Counted from the stretch's first letter, positions 1 through 13,100 are shown. The stretch: 64,000 nucleotides of DNA from Brasenia schreberi (GCA_036023115.1 JAYKKT010000059.1:9249001-9313000); one strand, 5' to 3'. Program-made: numbers and translations. The notes: a model not told the origin generated them from the letters alone.

Positions 1-524
1 TTCTATCCATCTCCTCCCTTCCAACTACATTAAATGATTTTTCAATTGCTCCTCCTCTAAAACCTTTAAATTCACTTTACAATAACTTTCTTTTCTTTTC
101 TGCATCTTCTTGGTATCCACCAAATAATGGAATATTTTTTCCTTTTTCACTCCTTTCGTTCTTTTTATCATACTCATCTTGCTTTTTCATTAATTGTCTT
201 CGTAAATCCTCATCCACATTCGGACATGCTCTTATACCATGTTTTTGATAATTTTAAAAGATGTGCTTTAACTCTGGTATATGATTCTGTAAAACTCGTG
301 TTATAAAATTTACACATAAAATGTGTATTACCTCCACCACCTTCGTATAATTCTCCCTTTTGTACGTACATCCACAATGGTGCATCATCATGAGGTATTG
401 AAGGTTTTGAAACTTTTGTTGTTGATCCTGAACTTGAAGGAACAGTTCCACCAGAACTCCCAGTAGGGTCAGTACCAATTGATACTCCTTTTCCTTTTCT
501 ATTGTCGGCCATTTTTAAGATCAA
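1..524 (-). pseudogene. hAT transposase, N-terminal part, broken
   Basis: The minus-strand frame starting at 524 encodes about 95 residues. These contain a BED-type zinc finger with the order aromatic, Cys-x2-Phe-type pair, then RVKAHLLK, as in the N-terminus of plant hAT transposases, where this domain binds the transposon ends. The frame is lost near 250 by a one-base shift. In the shifted frame the family pattern resumes (GIRACPNVDEDLR, then a lysine-rich stretch). A TAA follows at 77-79, after which the same frame continues as IEKSFNV and REEMDR to the window edge. The central DUF659 and C-terminal dimerisation regions must lie to the left, outside the window. I see only one shift and one stop, so the decay is moderate. 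Seen: frame, motif and lesions. Inferred: family assignment from the motif order. Confidence 0.72.
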
Positions 525-2051
525 CTCAATTCACAATTTCACAATCTTATTCGAAAAACAAAATATCAAAAACAACAAATAAGAGATGGAGTTAGTCATA
601 ACATTCATATATCATCAGAAGACTTAATAATACAATAAACAAAATCAGAATTTTGGAGTTGCAACTTGCAATCATCAAGAATTAGAGCAAAACAGTCACT
701 AGATAACTATCAGAAGTCAGAACCTATCCACTTGAAGGTTGAAGAAGTTACAGATTGCTCTGCGGTCATTTCCATGAGGCAGGAATGTTTTTCCACAAAA
801 AACTCCACATCTATATTGGCATTTTTGTCCATACATTCTAACAACACCTAGGGATTGTTCGTCTTTAAGCTAAACGATGGGAGGCTATGGAGTTCTTTTC
901 GTCAAAGTACTTAAAGAAAATCTCCATGGAAAGGTGTATTTTGGAAAATAAGTGTGTGTCTCCATTTTCTTGAGAAAGATGAGTCAGACCCTTTCCTTAA
1001 AGTAGGCTCTTCTGTAACTGTATGCATGAGGAACAACTCGCTTGTGTGATTCTGTTGAGGAACCCACCCACTTCACACTGTAAAAGGGTGGTGAGAAAGT
1101 TCTCACAAAAGCTGAAGCACGATAAGAACAAATCAAGTGCCATATATAAGGAAGAAATAGATGGGAGCAACAACTCGCTTGTGTGATTCTGTTGTGCCCC
1201 TTATGCGTGTTTCTTTGTTATGGCACATTTTCCGGTTTTCCTTTTTTGTAATGAAATCTCTTAAGCCAGAAAAATGGTATGCGGTGTAAGGAGTATACAC
1301 TTGCACTTTTGACAATGGCAAAGTGACTCACCGATGGCGGGCGGGCGTGGTGGCGGGCCTGCTGCTGCTGCGCAAAGAGAGGGTTCTCGAGAGAGAGATG
1401 GAGAAGCCCTAATCTGCAAGGGCAGAGGAAGAGGGCAACTCACCAACGGCGCACTTGAGAGGGTTCCAGGGAGAGAGTCGGGCGTGATTCAGAACAGAGA
1501 GGGACTCACCGATGGCGGGCCTGGTGCCTTTGCGCAAAGAAAGGGTTCTCGAGAGTGAGACGGAGCACACTTGACAGGGTTCCTGAGAGAGAGACAGAGC
1601 GCACTTGAGAGGGTTCAGAACAGAAGTCGAGCCTTTTAAACCTAAAAACTGGACGTTTGTGACCTCAAACACGTTGACCGCACCCATTTATTAAGTCAAC
1701 ACATTGACCTTATCGGTGCCGTACCGACACGGTGTCGGTTTTGGTGTTGGTGTCGACCCCGACACCCCACCTCCTAGAGGTGTCTGTGTGACACAGGTTT
1801 CATATGATTGTAAAAGGCGCAAGGCATGGGATCTCAGGTCCTATGTTGTGAATAGCATTTTGTGCAGCTTAAGCCGACAACCCTATAAACACCCAATTAC
1901 TGCATAAGCAAACGTAGTGGTGTAAAATATTAAAATAAATAAATATAAATTTCACAATTAATTTCAATCAATTTAATACCATTATCATATAGACGCAGTT
2001 GAATGATGCAACCATAGATTTAGAAACTCATATGAATCAAGGAAAAGAGAA
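525..2051. other. gene-free stretch with small repeats
   Basis: No convincing coding region. A 26-bp direct repeat (aacaactcgcttgtgtgatt and following bases) occurs near 1032 and again near 1169. A degenerate GA-rich tandem array follows at about 1328-1625. A perfect 15-bp palindrome, ccgacacggtgtcgg, lies at 1724-1738 inside a stretch rich in ggtgtcg. The short open frames have compositional rather than protein-like sequence. Confidence 0.5.
1328..1625. repeat. degenerate tandem repeat, unit about 160-176 bp
   Basis: The blocks ctcaccgatggcgggc (near 1328 and 1504), tgcgcaaagaragggttctc (near 1370 and 1532) and cacttgagagggttc recur in the same order. This indicates a two-copy tandem duplication with further partial copies. 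It is unusually G-rich for the region and explains the glycine/arginine-rich short frames here. Confidence 0.6.
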
Positions 2052-2063
2052 TGGAGGAAGAAA

Positions 2064-2127
2064 CAACAACAACAACTAAGCCTTTTCCCATACTAGATGA
2101 GGTCGGCTACATGGATTCTTTGTAGAT
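2064..2127 (-). mobile_element. RTE LINE, 64-bp 3'-end stub
   Basis: The insert is an (AAC)n run followed by taagccttttcccatact and cggctacatggattctttg. This is the reverse complement of the 3' end shared by the longer RTE copies in this window. It is flanked by perfect 12-bp duplications tggaggaagaaa at 2052-2063 and 2128-2139. It is therefore a complete, extremely 5'-truncated insertion rather than a fragment of a larger copy. Confidence 0.85.
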
Positions 2128-2139
2128 TGGAGGAAGAAA

Positions 2140-5100
2140 AAGGAGAAGAATTAGAAAAAGTTAAATGTGGCGAACTTAGCAGCCAATTTAGTGGCACTTA
2201 GCAGACCGAGCACCCTTAGCAGGTACTTGGACCATGTTGGTGGGACAACTGGCTAAACGGGGTCAGATAGAGGGTGCAACACAAGGGCTTCCTATGAGGT
2301 CATATATCCTAGGACTGTGTATACTCAACTTAGGAGTTCGAATGGGATGCGGTGCATTCATGTTGACAACATCGCACCCTTCAAGACTTTCTATGATTGT
2401 TAACACAACCGTCTTTCTTTATTTGGGCTTGGGAGTGACCTTGCAAAGGTGATTCCTTACCTTGCCGAGTTGCTATGAAATTTTGAGATAGTGACAAAAA
2501 TGAAGTCCTGTTATTGTCTATGATGGAGATTCTATTTTCTCATCTTTTCCATCGATTTGAATTTATGCTTATTCTCGTTTGGCCTTTGAATGTTTTCCAG
2601 ACCACAAGGCGTGTCGTCCCTTTTCTCTTTGTTAGAGGTGATGGTGTCATATTGGTCTCTCCGCCACTGAGGACAACATGAACTGGAAGTTGGTTTGCCG
2701 CATTTGTTAAGTTTCTCGCTTTGGTACATTACTGCGGTAATCTGCTACTGCCAGCTGTAACAAATTTGTAAAATTTGTAGTGCTTTATTATTTACTAGAG
2801 ATCATAGGGACCTTCTTTCGGTAAAAAAGAATTTGCATTTTGTTGGTATATATTTGGTTTTGCAAGCTGCTTGTAATTCACCCACCGGCCTTCTTGTTAG
2901 CATGATATTCTACGTTTCTGATATATGAAGCTTGTCAGACCATTGGAAATCTTGATCTCCTCTCATTTGGATTTATGATTCAAATCTTCTGAGGGTAGGT
3001 ATGGAAGCCCATGCTTACATTTCTGACCAAAGTGGGGCTCGCGTCTACTGCCACTTTACATGCCTTCAATCTTGATTATTTGCTCAGGGTTCATGGTGGA
3101 AAGGTCCTCGTCACTCATTTATGCAAACCCGTGCGGGTTATAGTTCCTGGTTAGTCATGACCGTGGCCTTGGGGTTCCCTTGGGCTTTGCATCAAAAGAT
3201 AGAAACAGATCACTGGCAGGTACTTCATGGAGTATATGTGCAATTGTCCTACCTTTTACCCAGCAACAGATTTGACAATGAAGGATTTAAAATACAAGTA
3301 TCGTGGGATATTCTAATCAGCAGCCTCGAGATACGATGTTTGAATGCTTCCAGCCAGTGGCAGGATGCCATTGTTTTAGAATGGTTCTCTCTAAGAAAAG
3401 CATGTGCATGCGCTGTATTCCTTTGTTATCTTCCAAATAGCTGAATGTAGACATGTTCAGTTCTGTTGGGTCAGAAACCAACCAAAACCGGAACCAGCCG
3501 AATCGGTGACCTAGAACTGTAACTGAGGAACCCAGGGGGTTCCTGGTTTGGTTATGGTAGCTCCTTTCATCGAATCAGAGTTGGTGGAATCACCAGTCCG
3601 ATCCTTTTTTTGTATATTTTTCTTTCTAGATTTTTTTTATTGTCGGGCAAACTAGGAAGGGACATATTTAGCTAAATTAGCACCAGATTGACTTTGTTGG
3701 ATCCAAAAACTTTGCGGACTCCTGTTTGGAGGCAACATGTGATACACAGTGGAGAATGGAGATATCACCTACTTCTCAAGGTTGATTCCCCCCATCGGTG
3801 AACCGTTGCAGTGTGGCAATTGAACTGGTTATTGGGGATCGAGGGCCTCTACCATGTCTGCTACAACCATCTCCTCTGAAGATCATGAAAATTGGTGCTA
3901 ACCAACAAATTCTTCAAAGTAGTGATGATCTTTTCCATTAATAAATTAGGAAACATGAACCGCATCAATAAAATGTCGAAACAGTGTAAAGTGCAGTAAC
4001 CAATACGATTTACACGACATTTTGTCGTAGGTTGAAGTATCAGAAAGTAAAACGGAGGGGTAGTACCGCCTCTACTGCAAAATAACTATGTGATGTTGAG
4101 AAATGATAGAGTTCATCCGGTGGGAACTATCACACGGTGGTACTTTAGGAGTATATATTTTTGAAGAATTCTATCGTTTTTAATATATATGTGTGTGTGT
4201 GTGTGTGAAAATTGGTATCTAGTGTATCATAGATAAGTGATGCATTAGTACACTAAAAAGTATTTTTTTTTAATTTGAAAAATAGCTTTTGAATTTTAAA
4301 AAGCAAAATGTATTACTTTCACTTTTTGAATTTAAATGTAAGCTGTCTAACTTTTGATCGGATAATCTAAATTTGATACATTGGTACACCAAATCCTATA
4401 TATAAGGTCACAGTAATAAAAAGGCCAGAGTGGGTTAACCTGGTTATGACCCAAAGCTGAAATGACCTGACATGATTTGCCACCCCTAGATCCTACAATA
4501 ACCACTAGATGATTCGAATCAACATGTCATTTTGTGTCACAATGCTGCTGCTGTAAATATATAATGAATTTGTTCTCTCGTAGGCATAAGCAGACCGTAA
4601 CACATGCACAAATCCGAGTATTGAACTTGGGACCTTCCACTTGAAAATTCGAGTCTACTCTCTAACCGAGAGACTTGTATCTCTTATGCAAATATATAAT
4701 GAAATTAATATGTTTAGCTCTAAATAACCCCCTCACTAAAAAGAGGATTGCAAGGTAAATAGTTATACCATTCCGCATAAAGGATTGCACATTTGAACAA
4801 CCTACCTTCCAAGATATAATAAATCAACTCTCCAATACTGCCAAAAACAAAAATAAAGCTCTCATGCTTAGCTGCTCAGCTACATGGGTTTTTAGTCGCC
4901 ATTGATGTACTTGCATCATATCAACGTTCAACCTTAAAAGGGCAAGCTCATGTTCTGTCTATTACGTAACACACAGCACAACATAGTCTTGGCCCTGATA
5001 AACCTTTCTAACGTTTACCTCTTACTTTCAATGGTATCCTAAAATGTGCCCCCACCCCGCATTTTAGTCAGCATGTTTCTTTTTCGGGTTACAAGAGGAA

Positions 5101-6366
5101 GCTGAAGCCTAACACATATACACACACATGCACCCTCTAGGAGTCGAACTCCCCACCAGCTGTAACAGCGACAGAGCACCCTGCCGTCAACATGTATTAC
5201 TATAGCGAAAGTTTTTTTTTTACTACAATGGGAAGGATACAGCACGACCAATTTGTGATCTGACCCCCTAGCCAGGTGAGCTATTGCTCGTGTTGTGCGC
5301 AGCTGAAGAGTTTGATGTTGATAATTAGCCCTTCATAACTGAGAAGAGACGGACCTAATTTAATGTTGAACTTGGCATTGTGCTACCGAACCACCCTATC
5401 ACAGTACTTTTCGATAGTAGAAGAAAGCATATCAACTTGTATAAAAACTGAACTAGATTTATCGAGTTAATTGTTAGTATAGTAGAGAATTGAACTCTAC
5501 ATAAATCAATGTTGACAATGCTTGAAGAAGTCTTTGTTGTGGCATTCAGCAATGTTGACAATGCTGAAAACTACCTTCTATTGCTGGCAAGCTAGAGGCA
5601 GACTTGAACAGTTAAAAGTGATCCCTGCGGGGATCGAACTCCTGAATTCTTGTTTGAGAAACCAATGCTCCCACCATATTGTCTGGTACAATGCAATATG
5701 CACCGATCAATGGATGAAGACGAGTAAAAAGATAGCATCAATTGGTCTCATAAAATACCGTATATATCTATGGTAAGATCATGTATTAAGGTTGACGAGG
5801 CCTTAATGTTAGCTGTTTCTGGGCGTATAAAGCCGAGTAAAACCGATTTCCCCTCTACATGAACATCTTAACACAACTCTTCAGGCGGTCAATCCTATTT
5901 TCACTTTTCATTAATCAAACTAAAGGTTTACAACAAACACCCCAAGTATCAAAGAGAAATGGAGGGGAGAAAGACGTCATGGGTGGTGTTTACATACATT
6001 TGATCATCTGAAATAGCAAATAGCACATGAAGTGTTCATTCCCACAGAGCCCAACCATTAGACAATAGAATCAACAGATGCTTGAAACCATTGGCCGACA
6101 ACAAATCACTGATTTCTTTCCCCCTCGCTATTACCCTATTTTTGCCTTTGATGGATTCGAGCAACTAAATGACAGTTAAATCTCCACCTAAATTGAACAC
6201 ATAATCTCAAAGCAAAAGGATGTGGACGAGACAATGATGCTGTGGATTCAATCCCACCGATCTTTTATCACATCCCGATTGAAAATGGTTGTTTGGATTC
6301 AATGGTGCAAAAGCTCACACACAAACCGTTCATCATTCACAAAATCAATGCCAATGGTAGTGAGAT
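2140..6366. other. no recognised gene; tRNA-like modules and MINDY 3' flank
   Basis: Open frames in this stretch (for example 2234-2452 and 3121-3444) show no family signature that I recognise. A (TG)n run lies near 4190-4207. GGTTC-rich sequence occurs at 3470-3620. A hAT-like terminal motif, tgccacccctag, sits at 4477-4488. tRNA-like modules lie near 4598-4683, 5076-5190 and 5615-5690. The last few hundred bases are presumably the 3' untranslated part of the MINDY gene, whose stop codon is at 6367. Confidence 0.45.
5076..5190 (-). repeat. SINE-like module with tRNA-type B box
   Basis: Read on the minus strand it contains ggcagggtgctctg, then gctggtggggagttcgactc, then gtgtgttaggcttcagc and ctcttgtaaccc. 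The middle block resembles a tRNA B box (GGTTCGANTCC type). The same order of blocks is found at 28928-29050 and 29812-29925. Boundaries are approximate and no target duplication was identified. Confidence 0.4.
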
Positions 6367-7185
6367 TCAGACAATGCTCGGTGCATCCCCAGTCCAACTG
6401 CAAACAGCCAGTGGCCAGCGGGTCCGAATGCAGTCCACTAGGGGAGCATGCTGAGAATGCTCGGGTTTATCTACTTCAACATTGCCACCTTTGTCACCTT
6501 GCTCACTGGTTACAACCGGGGTTACCTCAACCAAGAACTCCTCCGGTGTCCATCTTGGAGGCACTGTGACACTTAATTCGGTAAGCCTAGGTCTTTGCTG
6601 CAAACCCTCCCCCTCAGTCAATTGGTTACCATTTGAAACCGATTTTGCAATGCCATTAAAATGGTACAGATCAAACTGCTTCTTGCCAATAAGACCAGAT
6701 GCATCCTTCAAGCCACCCAAGTTCTTGTCAAGCTGTAGCAAGGCCTGCCAGAACTCACTCCACACAATGAAGCCCGTGCCAGTAAGGTTTTCAAGCATTT
6801 CTTGTGGCATGTTGATGTTTGTTTCTCTAAGAACATGCTGAAGCCCCTCCGAGCCTATAAAGCCACCTCCACCACTTTGGTCTTCAGCATCAAACGCTCT
6901 TCTGATCTCCAATTCTCGTTGTTCTAGTTCATTCTCGTCTTGCACATTGGTGTCAAGTGCAAATAGCACGGTGTAATGAGACTCGCTTCCAATCACCCAA
7001 ATGGGCCATTTAGGGCACTTCAAATGCTGGCCGACCTTGCAGAGGTTGAGTGACTCAAGAAGACTAAAGAACCCTACCTCCACCCCTGATGGAATGCCCT
7101 TAAGGAACATACCACCACCTAAGTCCATTCTACCATCAAATACATTTGCTACAGCTTGGCCACAGAGGAGCAAGTTCACAATCTC
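6367..7185 (-). CDS. MINDY exon 7 (catalytic histidine, stop)
   Basis: The acceptor is TTTATCAG|GAG and the stop codon is TGA at 6369-6367. The exon encodes 272 residues: [25 protein letters not shown], the [17 protein letters not shown] block with the catalytic histidine, an EF-hand-like loop, and a C-terminal tail ending in a Trp/Gly-rich segment. Several open frames on the opposite strand here are shadows. Confidence 0.94.
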   Translation of the reverse strand, partial: EIVNLLLCGQAVANVFDGRMDLGGGMFLKGIPSGVEVGFFSLLESLNLCKVGQHLKCPKWPIWVIGSESHYTVLFALDTNVQDENELEQRELEIRRAFDAEDQSGGGGFIGSEGLQHVLRETNINMPQEMLENLTGTGFIVWSEFWQALLQLDKNLGGLKDASGLIGKKQFDLYHFNGIAKSVSNGNQLTEGEGLQQRPRLTELSVTVPPRWTPEEFLVEVTPVVTSEQGDKGGNVEVDKPEHSQHAPLVDCIRTRWPLAVCSWTGDAPSIV

Positions 7186-10100
7186 CTGATAAACAAGAAC
7201 AAAAGTGTCATGTCTTTGGATGACTCCTCACATTGAAAGATAACGGGACCACGGACTTGCGATCTTTCTTTCAAATCCCTCAAGACATTTTCATTATAAA
7301 TGAAGCATCTCTATCCAGCCCACTAAGATGGAAGATAAGCTACTTCAATTAGATAAGCTATCGAAGTTCGTTAATAAGAATTACGGTGCCCAGAAACACC
7401 AAAACAAGTATCAGACACAAGATGATGATTGTGATACTTGCTATACTCTCTGCTTTTTGTTCCTAGAGTTCAGCTACAGCTACTGATCTTGTGTGCTTTT
7501 TCTCACACTTAAATAATTTCTATAACCTTGCAAACACTACTACAACATGTGTTATTGTTAAAATTTGCATCTTTCACAATGTCTGGGTTTTCATAGTATT
7601 AAAAGCAGTGTTACACGTATCGCACCGTATCATGGGCAGGCTAGTGTATCGTAAAACACAAGTTATCACACTGTATCGTGCGATACGGCCAGGGTCCCTG
7701 GCCGAACTGAAACCCGCATTTTTTTGCGGGTTTCCTCTCTCTCTTCGTACCTCTCCAAGGTCCCTAAGAACCGTTCTTCCCCTCCTCAGTGTTCAAGGCT
7801 CCAAAAACGTGCTCTACGGTGTCCGTGCAAGCCTCCTATCTCGGATTTAGGTATATTTTTAGTGTTTTTCTTCATTTTCTCCTTTTATTTGTTGTTTTTT
7901 TGTTTATTTTTATTTTTATTTTTTAATGACAAAATATGAAGTTATTAAGTGTGTGGATATGATTTTTATTGCATTCATGAAGTGGGAGGCACTCTTATTT
8001 GACGATTGGGGATTTACGAAGTGCTTTTATTTTCAGGTTTTTTTATTGAATTAAAGTACTCAATTGAGATGGCAGGAAGGGATGTTAGAGACTCCCATTC
8101 TCGTTCTGATGATCCAACATGACAATGGGGTACACCAGTTGAGGGTTCTAGATTAAAGACCAGATGTTTATTTTGTGAGAGGGTGGTGAGTGATGGAATT
8201 TCAAGGTTGAAACACCACCTAGCAGGTATTAGGAAAGAAGTTGCTCCATGCACGGGCAAAGTTAGAAATTTGCTAGAAGGTATTAATTATTAAATGACAA
8301 TGTCTGCAAATGATTGAGAGTATACACGAAAGGAGACAACAAAAGGATGATTTGGAGATGTTTGAAGAAGATGATGATGTTATTGGATTTGGATTCACTG
8401 ATAGTTTGCCTTTAGATGCTAGAACAGAGATTGATAGTAGCAGCTCACGAGCACTTAGCAGGAGAAAGAGGGTTGCTGAAGACTTTAGAGGTGGTAGAAG
8501 AGAAAGTTCAGGAAGGAGTAGAGCAAGAGCTTCTTCTAGCATACATTAATTTTTTCCTCCTACTACTACACCTATACCTGGTGCTCAACCTGGAATTCGT
8601 GTTGCTATGGCTTCAGAACATTTGCATGATCAGGCAGACCTTGCAGTGGGCAGATGATTTTATGATGCATGCATTCAATTCAATGCAGTAAACAATTTTC
8701 ATTTTCAAGCAATGGCAGATGCAATTGCTAACATCGGTCGAGGATACAAGATGCCCTCCTATCAGAAGTTGAGAGGAAAGATCTTAGATAAGACCGTCAT
8801 TGAAGTTCAAGAATACTGTTCGACATTGAGAGAGTCATGGAAGGAGAATGGTTGCACTATCATGGTAGATGGATGGACAGATAGGCGAGGAAAGACCTTG
8901 CTAAACTTTCTTATCTATTGTCCTAAAGGACTTATGTTTTTGATATCTTTGGATATGTCAAAGGAGAGGCACACTGCGGATATTCTACGACAAGAATTTG
9001 ATAAGGTTATACAAGAGGTTGGGCTAGAAAATGTAGTCCAATTGATTACAGATAATGCAGCTAACTACAAAGCAGCTAGAAAGGAGTTAGCTGATATTTA
9101 TGGGACTTTCTCTTGGACACCATGTGCAGCCTATTGTTTAGATCTCATCCTTGAGGACATTGGTGAGATGGATGAAATAAAGGCAGCAACTGAGTGTTGC
9201 CAAGATATTACAAATTTATTTACAACCATACATTTGTTTTGTGTATGATTGAGGAGATATACAGAAGGTGCAGAGCTTCTTCGAACAGCTGCAACTCGGT
9301 TTGCAACAAACTTCTTATCTGTACAGAGTATTGTGAGACAAAAGCAAGCATTGAAGAGAATGTTCTCCTCAGATGAGTGGCAACAATTTGCAGAGTTGTC
9401 TCAAAACAGAGGAAATAGAAAGTTGAATGAGATTTCCGAGACAGTCTTCAAGAGTACATTTTGGAATGCATCTGTTAGACTATTGAGGATTACATGTCCT
9501 TTAGTAAAGGTTTTGAGATTGGCTGACAGCAAGGAGAAATCATCTATGGACTACCTTTATGAAGCCATGGATAGGGCAAAAGAAGCCATAAAAAATAATT
9601 TTAATGGAAAAAAGAGAGATTATGTACCCATGTAAAAAATAATTGATAATAGATGGAATAAACAATTACATCAACCTATTCATGCAACAACATATTATCT
9701 AAACCCATCATTCAGATACTCAGCAACCTTCAAAAGGGACGGTGAGGTTAATCGAGGCATCATTGATTGTATTGATAAATTAGTCCCTGATGAGAGCATA
9801 GCAGATGCTATACATCGAGAGATGAAGATTTATGATAATGCTTTTCACTTGATGGGTTTGCATGTAGCAATTCGTAACCGCACTACGATGCGTCCAGGTA
9901 AATTGTTTATCTTCGTATTTAGGTTTCATCTTATATTACTGTGGATTATGTCTCTAATGTTTGTATTTTTCTACAGATGTTTGGTGGAACAGGTTTGGAA
10001 CTGATTGTCCGAACCTTAGAGATTTTGCAGTAAGAGTCCTAAGCCAAACCTGTAGTGTAACGGGTTGTGAAAGGAATTGGAGTGTCTTTGAACACATCCA

Positions 10101-13100
10101 TACAAAGAAGCGCAACAAGTTGAAACATAAAAGACTAAATGATTTAGTTTTTATTCGTTGTAACATTCGTCTTCGTAAAAGGTAATGTTGTATTACTTAA
10201 ACGTTCAATTCAATAAATTATTTGACTTCACTTGTTCATATTATTTACTAATTGTTTATCTTTGTTTGTTGTAGGCAATTAAAAAAAGTAAATAGACAAG
10301 AAAGCCAATTTGATCCAATAAGTTTGGATAATTTTGATATATTAAAAGAATGGATTATAGAAGATAGTGAAGAAAATGCTCTCCTAACAGAAGAAGACAT
10401 TGCATAGATTAATTTAGAAGGAGCACAACAACAGTATCAAGGAGATGAAGAATTTGATTTCCAGGCAGAAGGTGTGGCTGATGATAATGATGAGGATCTT
10501 TAACAAGGAGAAAATGAAGATTATTTAGTTGATGATCCTGATTATAATTTGTAAAATGTAAATGTATTTCATTTTTTTATTCAAAATATATAAATTTGGA
10601 TGCAATTGTTCAATGTTGAATGCTCAATTTGTACTAAACTTTGCATTATATGAATTTAAAGCAATTACTAGATTTTTTCAGACTTTTACTATTTTTTCTT
10701 GATTTTTTAATTAATTTTTATATTATTTTAATATTAAAGTACAATACGGGCGATACGATACGCCCGTATCGTGGAGCCCAACGATACGCGATACGATACA
10801 CGTCAGACAACACTGATTAAAAGTCTCAAAGTAGTCATGAAACTATTATAGGGACAATTGATTCGTGCTTTGTACTACAACAACAACAACTAAGCCTTTT
10901 CCCATACTAGACGGGGTTGGCTACATGGATTCTTTGTTTCCACATAGCCCTATCATGTGCCATGTTAGCAGTTAACTCACAATAAGCTAAATCATTCTTT
11001 ATTGTTTCTTTCCAACACTTTTGTGGTCGTCCTCTATCTCTTTTAATACTTTCAAAATCTATTTTTTCAGTACTACTAAATACAAAATGGCACCATTTTG
11101 TGATTTTAAGATGAAATTTTCAGACAAAGCAATCCAAAAGATTTAAATTTTCCAATATTTGCATACTAGTTTCGGAAAAAAATCCAAAGTTTGCATACTA
11201 ACTTGATGCACACTTAACAAAATGACTTTTTTAAGTTTTGACTTTCAAAGCTTCCCTTCACATTATATTATTTGATTTTGTTGTATATGCACATGCATTC
11301 TGGAGATTATTCAACATTGAAATACAGTTGATCTTGTGCAAGATCTTTACTGAAGGTTGTATCTACCTATACTTTGTATTGTTTGACCATTTGAAATTGT
11401 CGAAATGGAATACCAGCAGCATGTAGTGATTGTGACTTCAATAAAAGTTACAGTTCAAAGAAAGTGTGTCAACTGATACTCTACAAGAAGTAAAAAAGTT
11501 TGAGTGACTTGGAGCCTTGGAGGTAGAAGAACATATTCGTGGTTATTTTTCTGAACATCACCCAAGAGTTGACTCTTTTCCTTGCTGAGAAAATGAAAAT
11601 CAACTTGTCGGGGTGGGCAAACTAAATGCGCTAATGACAGTTCAAAAAAGTTAACATGTGAGAAAAGTGCAGTTCCTAATCCTTTCGAATCCATTGGTTA
11701 TTGAAAAGGACAGAGACGTACGTAACTATCCCTGGCTCAAGGCATCCTTGGACAGAACTATCTCATATTGTACAACAACAACTAAGCCTTTTCCCATAGT
11801 AGATGGGGTTGGCTAAACTATCTCATATTGTAAATTGCATATTACATACCTGTGAAGCATGCCCAAATGGAGCAGTAACTAAAGGGAGGCTAGGATCATC
11901 CCTGTCTGCCTGAATATTCTCCTGCAACAAGAAACAGTCACCTTGTAAAACAGTCTTAGAAAGGGGCAAGGAAAGAGAAGAAACCTTCATAAGCAGACTA
12001 CATGTAAAGCTAAAGTTGGCAGCCAAATTTTGGAAAACAGGAGAAATAACTACAAAGAGGAGCTGTTTGATAACGACCAACAGTCAGTCAAACTCCCTCA
12101 TAACCAAAGTTTATTTAAAGAATAAGACTGGAAAAAATAATGATACGTGGACCAGAATTCCCTGTGAATAGGATCAAAGATCATATACACCACGATGAGA
12201 AGTGACTTGACAATGATTATATTAAAAAATTGATGCCTGGTGAAGAGTATCTGCATACCAGTCCTCTTGAAAGCAGTACAGAGAAAAGGAAGAGAAGTGC
12301 CCCCATACGACTCTGGAAAACAGGAAGCATTGCCTTGATCTGGTTAAAAGCAGCTGTCTGTGAAGTATGAACATGAATCCGCAAAAAATTCTGCAAGCCA
12401 GAGGATGATCCAATCGAAAGACCTTCCAATGCTTTTGCAATCACCTGCAGTTCCATGACATACAACAATTCAGAAACAAATGAAGAATCGCAAGATGAAA
12501 TAAAAGGACATATAGCCAAGGTTTCACCTCAGACTTGTCACTCTCTTCAGATTTCTCACCACAATAATGTTTGAGAACGCTTAATGTTGCAACAATAGCC
12601 TTTTTCTGACTTCCACATGAAAATAGAATTTCCACCATACTGAGAATCAATGCTCTGATTATTATTTTAAAAGAGAAAAAAATAGTCAGCATCTTGGAGC
12701 GCAGATTTCTCCCATCGCAATTTAGATTCAAGTGTCCTCAAATATACCCCAAACTAAAGCACAATAAATGACAACAAGAAGGCACTTAACCATAGTACAC
12801 AATCTAAAACAATTTGATTTCTAACAGACGATCTATACAGAACCAACTATCCCCACCGAAGTGATACAATCTAGACAGACTGACATCTTTACAATGAGAA
12901 AGTTTCAGTTAGTCTTCCAATGCCTTGCAATGATGCTAAGTTTGCTGGCATTGACTTCCCTAACTATAATATGGTGCTTAGAGCTCAAAAGGTTTTTCTA
13001 TCACCAAGCATGACAAAGTTGAATCAATCACTATTTACAACTTACAAGACCAGGTAAGCAGTTTCGTGCTTAGAGCTAAAAAAAATGGTATCACTAAATA

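Noticed and set aside
1334..1687. Gly/Arg-rich frames on both strands
   Set aside because: They follow the GA-rich tandem repeat at 1328-1625, with no homology signature or splice context.
6482..6841. Plus-strand frame of 119 codons
   Set aside because: It is antisense to exon 7 of the MINDY gene, which has clear conserved motifs on the minus strand.
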